Origin: an uncultured Candidatus Saccharibacteria bacterium
Lineage (GTDB): Bacteria; Patescibacteriota; Saccharimonadia; Saccharimonadales; Saccharimonadaceae
Reading direction: 5' to 3'
Length of the DNA stretch: 64,000 nucleotides
NCBI GenBank assembly: GCA_946804195.1
Contig: CAMPEU010000001.1
Coordinates: 40,192-104,191 of the forward strand
Shown here: positions 7,953 through 17,088 of the stretch, in pieces
How the letters are laid out: each line of letters opens with the position of its first letter
Position numbering within the stretch: position 1 is the first letter of the stretch
Notes under the pieces: model-generated
The model's input: only the letters and a program-made list of their open reading frames with translations
Database searches by the model: none
Told to the model about the DNA's origin: nothing
Made by a program: the position numbers and the translations under genes

Positions 7953-8783
7953 ATGATTCTGTTTTTATTGCGCATTGTTTGGCGCACGCTCATATTCTTA
8001 CTCGGCGTTGGTGCGCTTGTTTATATTGTTCGTGCAGTGTGGCCCGGTGATACCAATCAGGCCGCCATTCTCGGTGCGCTTATCTTTACCTACTGCTTGA
8101 TGGCATACGTTGTTATACCGAATCTCATGCGACTCTTTCATGTATTTTCACGCCCGGACCACATCCCTTTATATGTAACAACAAGTGACGGCTGGCCGTC
8201 TGATCCCGTCAATCTTGCAATCATTGCAAAAAGTAAAAAGCACCTCGAAAATGCCATGCATGATGCGGGTTGGCATACGGCCGATCCACTCACTTTTCGT
8301 AATGGGCTACGTGAAGTAATTTCAATTATATTTGATCGATCCTATCCAGCCGCCCCCCTTTCGTCACTCTATCTATTCGATCGTCCTCATGACATAGGGT
8401 TCGAAATACCCACGACAAAATCAGGTAGTGCGCGAACACGGCACCATGTTCGATTTTGGCGCATGACGAAACCACGAAAGGAATCAGAATTTCACAAAAC
8501 ACATTACTTATTTTGGAAGAAAAAATTGCAACAAATACTAGGCGTTGACCAATCCGTGTGGATTGGTGCTGCGACCGAGGAACCGCATGCAATTGACATA
8601 CAATGGCGCACAGGCAGACTGACGCACGGTGGCAGCCACGAACATAATAAAGAGCGGGACTACATTATCGAAACACTAAAAAAAGCTGGTTCAGTAAAAA
8701 AATATCAATCAGTGATGCTGGAGAGGAAGTTAGCTTCCGTGGACAGCAGTTTCGAACTCACTACACAACAGATGGGTGTATAA
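7953..8783 (+). CDS. LssY C-terminal domain membrane protein
   Basis: Starting at the ATG at 7953 (7 nt after a -10 box; the longer frame from 7881 would run through the divergent promoter), the product has 276 residues. Two hydrophobic helices occupy roughly residues 1-50, followed by a soluble domain with LssY C-terminal features: PVNLAIIAKSKKHLENAMHDAGW, ADPLTFRNG, LYLFDRPHDIGFE, HHVRFWR and VWIGAATEE. The domain is found in proteins of unknown activity, sometimes fused to PAP2 phosphatase or DedA-type domains; here it stands alone. It is divergently transcribed from yvcK and ends just before the convergent helicase gene. Confidence 0.8.
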   Translation: MILFLLRIVWRTLIFLLGVGALVYIVRAVWPGDTNQAAILGALIFTYCLMAYVVIPNLMRLFHVFSRPDHIPLYVTTSDGWPSDPVNLAIIAKSKKHLENAMHDAGWHTADPLTFRNGLREVISIIFDRSYPAAPLSSLYLFDRPHDIGFEIPTTKSGSARTRHHVRFWRMTKPRKESEFHKTHYLFWKKKLQQILGVDQSVWIGAATEEPHAIDIQWRTGRLTHGGSHEHNKERDYIIETLKKAGSVKKYQSVMLERKLASVDSSFELTTQQMGV

Positions 8784-8799
8784 AAATTATTCGATTACG

Positions 8800-10320
8800 C
8801 TAGAGAGCTACTTCTTCACCGAAATGTTTTTGTAGTCTAAGCAAAATACTATTTTCGTGGCGGCCAAGCTTTTTACTAATCTCATCTATCGGTACGCCGT
8901 TTTGAAAATCTAACTTTAATTGAGCATCATCAGATTTCGCCCATGGCCTGTATGCATTTGGATGCTTTTCTCTCATCTTCGCTAATTTTTCACCCCAAGT
9001 CGAGGTCGCTTTTTTCTCGGGTACAACAGGTTTTTCTTTACGTTTTGCTGCGTTTTTCTTTAAATGTTCCAACCTTTTAGAATCAGTTGCTGATTTATCG
9101 CGCAAATAACCATCGATTGATTTTGCATCGTCACTGACCTGTAATGCCATGCGATTTATTCCAACCAAATACAAACTCTCCATATTCTTTACGCGACTCA
9201 GTGCAACATAACCCATACCCTCAACGAATGCTTTACGTAAATCAATGCTTGCCGCGTCGAGCGTCATGCCCTGTGACTTGTGTACGGTAATTGCCCATGC
9301 CAAGCGCAGAGGAATCTGAATGATGCTTGCACGTTTTTTGTCACCATCACGCAGCTCCCACGTTTCTGGTACCATTGTAATAGTCTTTCCATTTTTGAAT
9401 TTCACCATTGGATAGTTAGTCAAAACATCAAATCCGACCACTATGCCCAGACTTCCATTGACGTATTTTCTGTCAGGGGCATTCTTTACAGCCATGACAA
9501 ACGCGCCGTCTTTTAGTTTTAGCGCCGAAGGTGCCAGCACGGAACGTTGTAGACTCTCGACATAGTTCGCACTACCAGTCGCTGATTGTGAATATGTATA
9601 TTCATCACCGGGCAGCTCATCAAGTTTTTTCTGATTAAGTTTATCCACATCAATATTCACCGTGTGTAATTGAGTTATATCACCCTCTGGTGGCTCGACA
9701 TCCGCTCGTTCGAGCAACTGTTCTGCGTGATGGCGACGCACATTGCCAGCTCTCATTGCATCAAGTATCGAGAGTAACTTGTCATCATCCTGCCTATATT
9801 GTTCCTGCAAATAACAAATTACCGGATTTAGTTCTTGCCACACTTCGCTATACACTACAAAGCCGCCAGCACGTGAGTCATGACGATTAATCGGCGGAAG
9901 CTGGAAAAAATCACCCGACATTATCACCTGAATCCCACCAAACGGCACATCAGGCTCTTCCCTCACTAATCGACAAGCCATATCGACCATGTCCAAACGA
10001 TAATCATGCAACATGCTAATTTCATCAATAACGAGCACATCTGTTTTTTCAATTATGTCTCGCCTACCTTTACTGACATGATCGGCGAAACCACCGGGCA
10101 GTTCATCCATCACACCTATGCCCGCCCAAGAATGAATGGTCGTACCGCCCAAATGCGTTGCGGCCAGCCCCGTCGTGGCCGTCACCGATACGTGCTGACC
10201 TTCCGCTTTTGCAAAGCGAATAAACTGATTGAGTAAATGAGTCTTGCCTGCTCCCGCAGGTCCAGTCAACAGCACGCTCTCACCAGCCAGCATAATCTCG
10301 AGTGCCAAAGCTTGGTTCAT
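8800..10320 (-). CDS. PIF1/RecD-like superfamily 1B DNA helicase
   Basis: A 506-residue 5'-3' helicase-type ATPase. Walker A is GPAGAGKT at 20-27, followed by motif Ia TATTGLAA, Walker B VLVIDEISML with D99-E100, a Q-containing SGDFFQLPP motif and C-terminal AITVHKSQGMTLD plus YVALSRVK, the PIF1-type SF1B set. From about residue 410 a lysine-rich linker leads to a small helical domain (IDEISKKLGRHENSILLRLQ) resembling a helix-turn-helix, probably for DNA binding. A likely role is resolving replication or recombination intermediates. It overlaps no neighbour; its TATAAT box ends 6 nt before the ATG. Confidence 0.9.
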   Translation of the reverse strand: MNQALALEIMLAGESVLLTGPAGAGKTHLLNQFIRFAKAEGQHVSVTATTGLAATHLGGTTIHSWAGIGVMDELPGGFADHVSKGRRDIIEKTDVLVIDEISMLHDYRLDMVDMACRLVREEPDVPFGGIQVIMSGDFFQLPPINRHDSRAGGFVVYSEVWQELNPVICYLQEQYRQDDDKLLSILDAMRAGNVRRHHAEQLLERADVEPPEGDITQLHTVNIDVDKLNQKKLDELPGDEYTYSQSATGSANYVESLQRSVLAPSALKLKDGAFVMAVKNAPDRKYVNGSLGIVVGFDVLTNYPMVKFKNGKTITMVPETWELRDGDKKRASIIQIPLRLAWAITVHKSQGMTLDAASIDLRKAFVEGMGYVALSRVKNMESLYLVGINRMALQVSDDAKSIDGYLRDKSATDSKRLEHLKKNAAKRKEKPVVPEKKATSTWGEKLAKMREKHPNAYRPWAKSDDAQLKLDFQNGVPIDEISKKLGRHENSILLRLQKHFGEEVAL

Positions 10321-10326
10321 TATTTT

Positions 10327-10332
10327 ATTATA
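10327..10332 (-). promoter_or_regulatory. -10 box of the PIF1-like helicase gene (leaderless type)
   Basis: TATAAT on the minus strand at 10327-10332 is followed by only 6 nt (AAAATA) before the ATG at 10320. Transcription would begin at or next to the start codon. Confidence 0.6.
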
Positions 10333-10429
10333 ACCTCTCGCGGTACTAGAAGGTATTTATTATGTTGTTATGATGCTGTATATTAGTAAATGCTAATGTT
10401 TATATATTAAATATATTAGGATAAATTTT

Positions 10430-11404
10430 ATGATAAAAAAGTGGTTCCATGCGTGCTCAAAAAATAAATCACTAACCGGATTCACGGTCGTTGAACTCAT
10501 TATCACCGTCGCGGTCATAGGGGTCCTGGGCTCCGTTGTTAGCGTTGGCTGGTCAAACGTTGTCGTAAGTTCAAATGACGGTGCACGAGCATCTGAAGTG
10601 GAAGCATGGAAATATGCTTTTGATACCTATGAAAGCGAATATGCTAGCTATCCTACCGCACCAACAAACGACGCAACACCTAAATTAGTTTGCCTAGGTA
10701 CTTTTACTTCAACCAATCAAAAATGTGGTCAATACACCTCATCGACAGCCAACAGATTTATCAATGCCAATACAGCCGACACGCAAAATATGCTAACCGA
10801 GGTTGCTAAAGTTGTCACAACACCTACCAACAGCGCGCCTCCTGTAAAGGGTTCGCTCATAGGGCCTTTCGCCTATCTATCTCAAACCACTTCTAGCGGT
10901 ACTTCTACAATCAATATAAAATATATTGGTATTTTCGAAGGCAGCAGCTGTCCAAAAAATTTCACTAATGATTCATCCAATGTGCCATCGTCTAGTATTC
11001 TAGCTGGTATTACGAGCGGAACGGCTATTGCATGTAAAATTAATGACTCTATCGCGTTTACTTCAGGCTCTTCTCCGACACCGACACCGACACCGGCACC
11101 AACTCCAACACCGGCACCAACTCCAACACCGACACCGGCACCAACTTATTGCGAAAGTCAAGGCTGGGCAAATTCTTGGCGAGCAGTTAACTGGGATGGT
11201 ACCGATGGCACATTGTGCTTTACACTATGTGGAGCGGGTTCTAAAACTATCTGGAAAAACACCGACAGGAGCCAATATACCGGTCGAATCATGGGGTGCA
11301 TCACCATGAACGGAGCATCGTACTATATGGGTACCTACCACGGGGTCACCGTTGTAGGTACATGCGCGGGTATAGCCCCGTATAACTGGATAACTCAATG
11401 TTAA
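10430..11404 (+). CDS. Type IV pilin-like protein with PT-rich linker and Cys-rich C-terminal domain
   Basis: A 324-residue prepilin. After a basic leader, the processing site is KSLTG/FTVVELIITVAVIG (about residues 17-31), with the conserved Glu at +5 and a hydrophobic helix. A pilin-like globular domain follows to about residue 213. Then comes an 18-bp-repeat-encoded linker of Pro-Thr-Ala repeats (about 217-239) and an extra C-terminal domain of about 85 residues with several cysteines (CESQGW, LCFTLCG, MGCITM, GTCAG, final Cys) that I do not recognise. Such add-ons suggest a minor pilin or tip adhesin exposing a binding domain. AGGA lies 9 nt before the ATG. A short companion membrane gene follows. 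Confidence 0.85.
   Translation: MIKKWFHACSKNKSLTGFTVVELIITVAVIGVLGSVVSVGWSNVVVSSNDGARASEVEAWKYAFDTYESEYASYPTAPTNDATPKLVCLGTFTSTNQKCGQYTSSTANRFINANTADTQNMLTEVAKVVTTPTNSAPPVKGSLIGPFAYLSQTTSSGTSTINIKYIGIFEGSSCPKNFTNDSSNVPSSSILAGITSGTAIACKINDSIAFTSGSSPTPTPTPAPTPTPAPTPTPTPAPTYCESQGWANSWRAVNWDGTDGTLCFTLCGAGSKTIWKNTDRSQYTGRIMGCITMNGASYYMGTYHGVTVVGTCAGIAPYNWITQC
11075..11146 (+). repeat. In-frame minisatellite encoding the PT-rich pilin linker
   Basis: Imperfect 18-bp units of the type ACACCGGCACCAACTCCA, with nested 6-bp ACACCG/ACACCA subunits, encode PTPTPAP repeats. Units are multiples of three, so slippage would change linker length without a frameshift. Confidence 0.85.
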
Positions 11405-11436
11405 CCATAAATAACGAGAAGTTAAGGAGCTATATT

Positions 11437-11664
11437 ATGAATAAAAATCAAAATGGATTCGGCGTGATGGGAATTATCGTGACGATTGCTACTGTAGTCC
11501 TTATTGGTGCGGTAGGATGGATGTACTGGCAAAATATATCACAAAGTTCGAATACCACCGATACTAATCAAAGCCAAGACTCAACTGAAAAGAAACCTCA
11601 AGCAACTCAACCACCAACAGCACAAGCATACGACCCCGACGTTCACCCTGCTCCCGCCCCGTAA
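11437..11664 (+). CDS. Small pilin-cluster membrane protein
   Basis: From the ATG at 11437, 5 nt after a good Shine-Dalgarno site (AAGGAG), the product has 75 residues. NGFGVMGIIVTIATVVLIGAV resembles a pilin-type N-terminal helix but lacks the Glu at +5, so it may be a bitopic protein rather than a pilin. The remainder is a Ser/Thr/Asn/Gln and Pro-rich disordered tail ending in PAPAP. It starts 32 nt after the pilin-fusion gene and is probably cotranscribed. Function unknown; a pilus-associated or envelope accessory role is suggested only by position. Confidence 0.65.
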   Translation: MNKNQNGFGVMGIIVTIATVVLIGAVGWMYWQNISQSSNTTDTNQSQDSTEKKPQATQPPTAQAYDPDVHPAPAP

Positions 11665-11871
11665 TACGGATAATAAATACTGGACAAATCAAGCGCTCTC
11701 CAGCCCCCCCTCCCTCACTTGCGCTATCGTTATAAATTATTGTTGGTTTCTTTTTGTGGGGTACCCATTCGAAGCTACAGGAGTGAATATGCTGGGCTAC
11801 TGACGACCGCTGGAACAAGTACGTACGCATATTACGAGACGGCTAGCTTTACATACTCACCCGGCTAACCG

Positions 11872-13449
11872 TCAAATAGATGGTGGTGGAACGGGTGGTT
11901 GACCCGTGGGCGGCTGTTGACTAGGCGGATTCTCACTTGTCCCACGCCCTTTTGACTTTTTGCGCACAACAATCGCAACTCCAGCTCCCGCAATCACAAC
12001 GATCACGGCTACAAGACCGACAAATATCGGCATCAAGCCCTGCTGTTCATTGTCCTTATTCGTATCAGCATCTTCTGGATAAATAATTTCATTGTTACCA
12101 TCTATTTTTGCCGTTGCATATGTCCAGTCATCGATATATCGAGCATTACCCCAAGATTCACCACTATATGTCCATCCATGTACACCACCGGCACTAACCG
12201 GGCATGACCTGCCGTCTAATTCCATGGTTGCAAAAGCACTGTTTTTTATGGGATCCAGCTCGGTATCATTCCAGCAAAGGCGATCATTTGGCGCATTCGC
12301 ACCGTTTAATCTGATCAATTCCAGACCATCCCTACCCTCAACATCAGACGCAACAAAATGGATTTCAGCAACCTTCGTAATCTCTACCTTGATGCCAATT
12401 GTTTGTGAAGGAAATATTATCTGACCCTGCTTGTTGACACCCTGAAAATGTACCTTTTGTAGTTTACTCGACAATTCCTTTATCTGAGCAAACAGCGCTA
12501 CGTCATTTTGTCCATCAAAACTACCATCATTATCGGCATCGATTTTTATCTGATACTGCCCAATAAAATTGCGAAGAAAAAATGTGATATCGCCGGACAA
12601 CTGGTCCTTGGTATTATCCGCCACGAAGTGTAACTCACCAATCTCTGGTTTTTGTATCGTTGGCTTTATCCATTCCTTTGTTTTATCGGCAAATACCGAC
12701 TCCTCGGGCAAACTACCCGAGGGCTCTTCAAAAAATAATTTGTATCGGCTTCCGCAAGCGCCCAGCGCAGGAGATAACGATTCGTTTTCTACCAGAGCAC
12801 TTTGATAAGCGGACATACACTCATCGCTATTACGAATACCGACTGAATCCGCCGACAAAATTGATATCTGACCATTGTAGCCATGGTGAACAGCCTTATA
12901 GATGTACCCGTCCTGACTGATATAATACGTCGTAAAATCGCTTGTATACTGTTCGCCAGGAGGCTGCCTGAACGCATAACTGTCAGCCCATACACGCCCT
13001 TTTTGCTCATCATTCCCATTACGTATTGTTATGTTCCATGAATATAAATTACTCACCCACAACACATTCGACGACGCCTCATCGTGTGGTCTCGCTTTGC
13101 TACCCGGGGCAAAGCTAATCTTCCATATGCCTGATTGTTCGACCTTTTTTGGAGCAAAGGAACAACCCTTGCCAACTGCGCCGTCTCGTTTCAATACACA
13201 TTTTTGTTCTTTAACACCGACACCGCTAATTGTCACAGTTATATCGTCGGCAGGAAAAGCACCCTGATTGTAGCTGCTGCGAATAAACTCAGCAGAGATT
13301 TTCTCGCCCGCCTTCACATACGCAAAAAAGGTATTATTGGCGCCGATCAGTTGATTTGGATCCGAAGAAAGTGCACTCGCTGATTGATTTGATACAAGTG
13401 CACCAGTGCTTAATACTGCAAAAAAAACAAATAGATAAAGCTTGCGCAT
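11872..13449 (-). CDS. Secreted, C-terminally membrane-anchored surface protein with EF-hand-like loop
   Basis: A 525-residue exported protein. A signal peptide covers about 1-26 (cleavage near SASA). The large extracytoplasmic part includes two Cys near 84 and 96, two more near 211 and 232, and a DADNDGSFDG segment at 304-313 (D304, D306, D308, D312) like an EF-hand or dockerin-type calcium loop. A transmembrane helix near 470-495 is followed by a basic stop-transfer (RKKSKGRG) and a Pro/Gln-rich cytoplasmic tail. No enzyme domain is recognised. The layout suggests a surface-displayed, calcium-stabilised structural or adhesion protein. TATGCT ends 8 nt before the ATG. Confidence 0.75.
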   Translation of the reverse strand: MRKLYLFVFFAVLSTGALVSNQSASALSSDPNQLIGANNTFFAYVKAGEKISAEFIRSSYNQGAFPADDITVTISGVGVKEQKCVLKRDGAVGKGCSFAPKKVEQSGIWKISFAPGSKARPHDEASSNVLWVSNLYSWNITIRNGNDEQKGRVWADSYAFRQPPGEQYTSDFTTYYISQDGYIYKAVHHGYNGQISILSADSVGIRNSDECMSAYQSALVENESLSPALGACGSRYKLFFEEPSGSLPEESVFADKTKEWIKPTIQKPEIGELHFVADNTKDQLSGDITFFLRNFIGQYQIKIDADNDGSFDGQNDVALFAQIKELSSKLQKVHFQGVNKQGQIIFPSQTIGIKVEITKVAEIHFVASDVEGRDGLELIRLNGANAPNDRLCWNDTELDPIKNSAFATMELDGRSCPVSAGGVHGWTYSGESWGNARYIDDWTYATAKIDGNNEIIYPEDADTNKDNEQQGLMPIFVGLVAVIVVIAGAGVAIVVRKKSKGRGTSENPPSQQPPTGQPPVPPPSI

Positions 13450-13506
13450 ATACTAATAGCATAACCTTTTTATGAACAAAATGAAACATGAAGAATGTAA
13501 TGCAGT

Positions 13507-14814
13507 CTAACGGGTTGCCATCTGTATATAGTCGGTGCCATTGTTAAGATAGGAATAGTCTTCAGATGCGTATAGATTGATCTTGTCACCCTTCTTTAGA
13601 TCCGACCAAGATGCTTGGTTGCAATCAGCATCAATAACCTTTGGCAGGACATTGTACGAATATGATGTATCAGCTAATCTCCCTTGGTAATCATAATATT
13701 CTACATAATATCTATTGGTCGCGGTGTTGATAGACACAAACATCCAGTTTGCCACTACCAATTCTGACTGCTCTTTTTTGTACTTCGATAATTCCGTGCA
13801 ATCAACAAACGTTTGAGAAGCTTCGATACTACCGGGACTGTTTTGACTATTCTTTATTTCTTTTATTTCTTCCTCAGTCTCAGCATTTATCTCTTCCTCA
13901 GTCTCAACATTTATTTCTTCCTCAGTCTCAGCATTTATTTCTTCCCCTAATGACTTGTTGGAATCATCAATGCTGGAAGATTGTCGACTACTGTTGCTCG
14001 CGATATTAAACGACATCCATAAAAACCCAGGTATTATTACAAACAGCACAATTACAGCTATGCCGAAATTCTTAAGAACGCCTGAGCCGTGCGAAACAGT
14101 TTTTTCTTCTTTTGATAAGGGGTGCTTGGCCGTATATACACGATGAAATACCGCTGTCAGCACCGACGATGTTGCAAGCAGAATTACCGACGCAGCCAGC
14201 GCCCGTCCTAGAGCTTCTGGTGGCAAATCCTCCAAAAATATATATGGCATGTAGAGTAGCCACCCGATAACGGTTAGGCCGATAGATACTTGGCTTGCAG
14301 ACCTCGTAACTTTATCTAACAAATTACTTCCAGCTTTTAGCATTAATTGCACCCACAGCACAGCTAAGAATGTAATAATATAGAAATTATATAGCTTCCA
14401 CACAATACTACCAGTCATAACGTCCCACGTACTCAAAATGCTAGTTATAAAACTTGCCACAACAATTAGTAACAAGGTGTTTAGTATCATTTGGTTCGTA
14501 TTCTTATTGCTGTACTCAGATACCAGCCAGAGCATTATTAGAGTATGAATAACCATCGAAAACGTTGTGCCCAATGCCTTCCATACAGCAGCACTAAAGC
14601 CGTCAAACAATACAGCAAATACTGATACAAGTGCGCATACGACCACGCCAGCAACTATGGTATAGAGAAAATATTTATTTAGGCTGTTTGACTTGGCAGA
14701 TTTATCTAGCTCCAACTCAGACTTAGGTTCTTGTTTGATGTCTAGTTTTGGCTCAAGTTCCTGACTCTGTTTCAAATCCGGGCCGTGCTCTGACTGTTTC
14801 TCGTCATTATTCAT
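13507..14814 (-). CDS. Polytopic membrane protein with octapeptide repeats, unknown function
   Basis: A 435-residue protein. A charged cytoplasmic N-terminus rich in Glu/Lys (about 1-45) precedes about seven hydrophobic helices up to residue 275, then Glu-rich octapeptide repeats (EEINAETE type, about 286-316), then an extracytoplasmic or cytoplasmic C-terminal domain of about 115 residues containing two cysteines and WSDLKKGDKINLY, which looks like a small beta domain. No family recognised. Convergence or operon membership is unclear: it is followed by the surface protein gene on the same strand 57 nt later, so the two may form an envelope unit. TATACT lies 8 nt before the ATG. Confidence 0.7.
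   Translation of the reverse strand: MNNDEKQSEHGPDLKQSQELEPKLDIKQEPKSELELDKSAKSNSLNKYFLYTIVAGVVVCALVSVFAVLFDGFSAAVWKALGTTFSMVIHTLIMLWLVSEYSNKNTNQMILNTLLLIVVASFITSILSTWDVMTGSIVWKLYNFYIITFLAVLWVQLMLKAGSNLLDKVTRSASQVSIGLTVIGWLLYMPYIFLEDLPPEALGRALAASVILLATSSVLTAVFHRVYTAKHPLSKEEKTVSHGSGVLKNFGIAVIVLFVIIPGFLWMSFNIASNSSRQSSSIDDSNKSLGEEINAETEEEINVETEEEINAETEEEIKEIKNSQNSPGSIEASQTFVDCTELSKYKKEQSELVVANWMFVSINTATNRYYVEYYDYQGRLADTSYSYNVLPKVIDADCNQASWSDLKKGDKINLYASEDYSYLNNGTDYIQMATR
13865..13945 (-). repeat. 24-bp tandem repeats within the membrane protein gene
   Basis: About 3.4 copies of a 24-bp unit (plus-strand consensus CTTCCTCAGTCTCAGCATTTAT plus two bases), differing by single substitutions, encode an acidic octapeptide. 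The copies are nearly identical at DNA level, which indicates recent expansion. Confidence 0.85.
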
Positions 14815-14959
14815 ATACGTTTAGTATACACTAGCATTATCAATATGGTTCTGACTTTTTTTATTGCTCAGTCTACAGCTCTACTTTAACTATTTCACCA
14901 CCTGAAAAATTTACTTCGTCGAATAATTCTCATTCTCGAATCGCTATCTTAACGAAGTT

Positions 14960-16594
14960 TTATTTTAATCTTGTAACCTGATATACGTCAGTATTTTTCC
15001 CTGACTGGATAATCGGGAACTGCGCAAGAAATGCATCGTTAACATCATACGTATGACGCAATTCGTCGTCAACGACTATGTAAGATACCCTGTAGTAATC
15101 CAGCAGTTGCTCGGCACGACTAGAGCCAGAAACCATTTCACCTATGTCCCGCTGCACCTGAGCATAATCTATGCCGTACGACCATAACCAGCCATCATAG
15201 GCCATCAATGCTTGAGTGTTGCCCAGCATAGTATACGGCTGGTTGCTGATTTGACTATCTATGATAATCGCACCGGAGGGAGCAATCTGCCTAAAACGCA
15301 TCACTGCCTGCTGGTCGGCTTTGCTTACAAGCGTATTGATATGATTATCGAACTGGGACATGTGTACGATATCACGCAACCCCGAACCACCAAGCAGCAC
15401 AATAAATACGACAGCCAGCAACCTTTTCATATACCCATGACGTTGCTCCCACCACGCAAGCAATTGCACGGCTATAGGTATGAGTAAGAACAAATAACTA
15501 TAGGTGAATAATTTAGTATTGTCCCATTCCCACACTTGAAAGGACACCAGGTGGCATACGATAAACACACCGATAGCACTTAGAAATAGTGGGTGCATGA
15601 GCCATTTTTGGCGCCAGGCAGAGTAAACACCAAGAGGCAGTAAAACGCCGAAATTAAAAAGCATAAAACCAAGTACATTATACCCTTCTGACATCCAGCC
15701 CAACTGCCAATGCGGGAGGCTACTGCTACCACTGTTCAGCAATAGCCAAAACCAGTACGCCCCTATCCCCAACCCCGCGATAATCGCATACCACAAAAAA
15801 AGTCCATATTGCCGGGGGTATCGAAGCAAATAGACTGCCGACACGACAACAACAATTATGAGCGAATGCGGATGAACGACTGTTAAAATACCAGCTAGTA
15901 ACCCAGCTAGTATTGCATGGAGCACCGACGCTCGTTTTGCAACTATGCGCTCCAAAATCAATATGATCACAAGTGCAATCGGTAAACCGAACATAAAATT
16001 GCGCTGTGGCAACATTTCACCAACAACAAAATTGATGAAATAAATTCCTCGCTCAGGTATGTGCGTATACCATTCGTGCACCACATTGCGCTCGCTCAAA
16101 AAGTACCAAAACCCCAGACCGCCACTGACAAAAAATAAACTTAGAGCAATCACCGCACTCTTCACTCGACCGGTAAAGTAATACATAAATCGATAGAGCG
16201 TGTATAAAAATACCAGCGTCATCAAAATACTTGGCACAACAAATGCCGGCACCACCCCCACCCCAACACGCATAAGTAAACCAGAAATTGCATCAGGCAA
16301 AAAAGGGTACGTAAACTTTGCGCCAGCAAACAGCGGGTGTGCCATAAACCAATCCTGCGGAGCCCGATACGCAAAAACTGAAGCATAGGTCAAATGACTT
16401 GCCCAATCAGCCCAAATCAACGGATAGCCCGTGACGATGTCCCCTTTAAAATTGTAGCGAAATACATTTACCCAGAGCCAGGTAAAATAACCTCCCCACA
16501 GTACCAAGACTATTAGCAAGCCACGATGGTAGCTTTTCAAGCGTCTAGATAACTCGTGGTATTCCTTTAAGACAGCTTTCTTTGACCATTTCAT
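14960..16594 (-). CDS. Polytopic GT-C-like membrane glycosyltransferase candidate
   Basis: A 544-residue protein with about 11-12 transmembrane helices and a C-terminal soluble part. After the first helix an exported loop carries a D..P..WADW.SH pattern (GDIVTGYPLIWADWASH, about residues 54-70), similar in placement to the catalytic Asp loop of GT-C enzymes that use polyprenyl-phosphate sugars. The C-terminal region (about 440-540) includes DGWLWSYG and a Rossmann-like VSYIVVDDE segment, as seen in many GT-C proteins. Substrate and acceptor are unknown. It stands in an envelope gene region and may glycosylate surface proteins such as the pilins nearby; that is inference. Confidence 0.6.
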   Translation of the reverse strand: MKWSKKAVLKEYHELSRRLKSYHRGLLIVLVLWGGYFTWLWVNVFRYNFKGDIVTGYPLIWADWASHLTYASVFAYRAPQDWFMAHPLFAGAKFTYPFLPDAISGLLMRVGVGVVPAFVVPSILMTLVFLYTLYRFMYYFTGRVKSAVIALSLFFVSGGLGFWYFLSERNVVHEWYTHIPERGIYFINFVVGEMLPQRNFMFGLPIALVIILILERIVAKRASVLHAILAGLLAGILTVVHPHSLIIVVVVSAVYLLRYPRQYGLFLWYAIIAGLGIGAYWFWLLLNSGSSSLPHWQLGWMSEGYNVLGFMLFNFGVLLPLGVYSAWRQKWLMHPLFLSAIGVFIVCHLVSFQVWEWDNTKLFTYSYLFLLIPIAVQLLAWWEQRHGYMKRLLAVVFIVLLGGSGLRDIVHMSQFDNHINTLVSKADQQAVMRFRQIAPSGAIIIDSQISNQPYTMLGNTQALMAYDGWLWSYGIDYAQVQRDIGEMVSGSSRAEQLLDYYRVSYIVVDDELRHTYDVNDAFLAQFPIIQSGKNTDVYQVTRLK

Positions 16595-16647
16595 GTTCTC
16601 TAAGAAATTCTAACGCTTATGGCACGGTCAGACAAGCAAGTATAAGG

Positions 16648-17088
16648 TTAAGAAACCTTCTGTGGCGCCTTCAGATGCATCTCACGCGCCTTGTTTGCCC
16701 ATTCGTCGGCCATTTCATTACCTTCGTCACCCTCGTGCCCACGAACCCAGTTGAGTACTGCATTCGAGCGGCCATATAACGGGTACACGGACTGTACGAT
16801 GTCGAGGTTTTTTATCTCGCCACCTTTCTTTTTCCAGCCTTTTGCCTCCCAGCCAACCGCCCACTTGGTGATCACATTGATCCAAAATTCACTGTCTGTA
16901 TAAATTTCACACGCCTCACCATCTGCATCTTCAAGCGCCGCTTTGATCGCCAAGCCTTCCATGCGAATATTAGTCGTTTCAGGTACATCTTCTCCACCGA
17001 CAATATATGGCTTATTATCACGAATTACCGAAAAACCACCCGGACCAGGATTTGGACTTGCGCTACCGTCTGTATAGTAAACAATCAT
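16648..17088 (-). CDS. rnhA: Ribonuclease H (type 1)
   Basis: A 146-residue RNase HI that degrades RNA in RNA-DNA hybrids. Catalytic residues are in place: D7 in YYTDGSASPNPGPGG, E44 in RMEGLA, D65 in YTDSEFWIN and D128 after the H118-containing WVRGHEGDEGNE segment. A basic handle with W/K-rich sequence (GWEAKGWKKKGGE, about 79-91) matches the substrate-binding protrusion of E. coli RNase HI. Its ATG overlaps the stop of the PafA-like gene by 4 nt (17085-17088), so the two are cotranscribed. Confidence 0.95.
   Translation of the reverse strand: MIVYYTDGSASPNPGPGGFSVIRDNKPYIVGGEDVPETTNIRMEGLAIKAALEDADGEACEIYTDSEFWINVITKWAVGWEAKGWKKKGGEIKNLDIVQSVYPLYGRSNAVLNWVRGHEGDEGNEMADEWANKAREMHLKAPQKVS

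Noticed and set aside
16647-16662. AAGGTT/AACCTT hairpin at the end of rnhA
   Set aside because: Short AT-rich stem overlapping the stop codon with no T-run; too weak to call a terminator.
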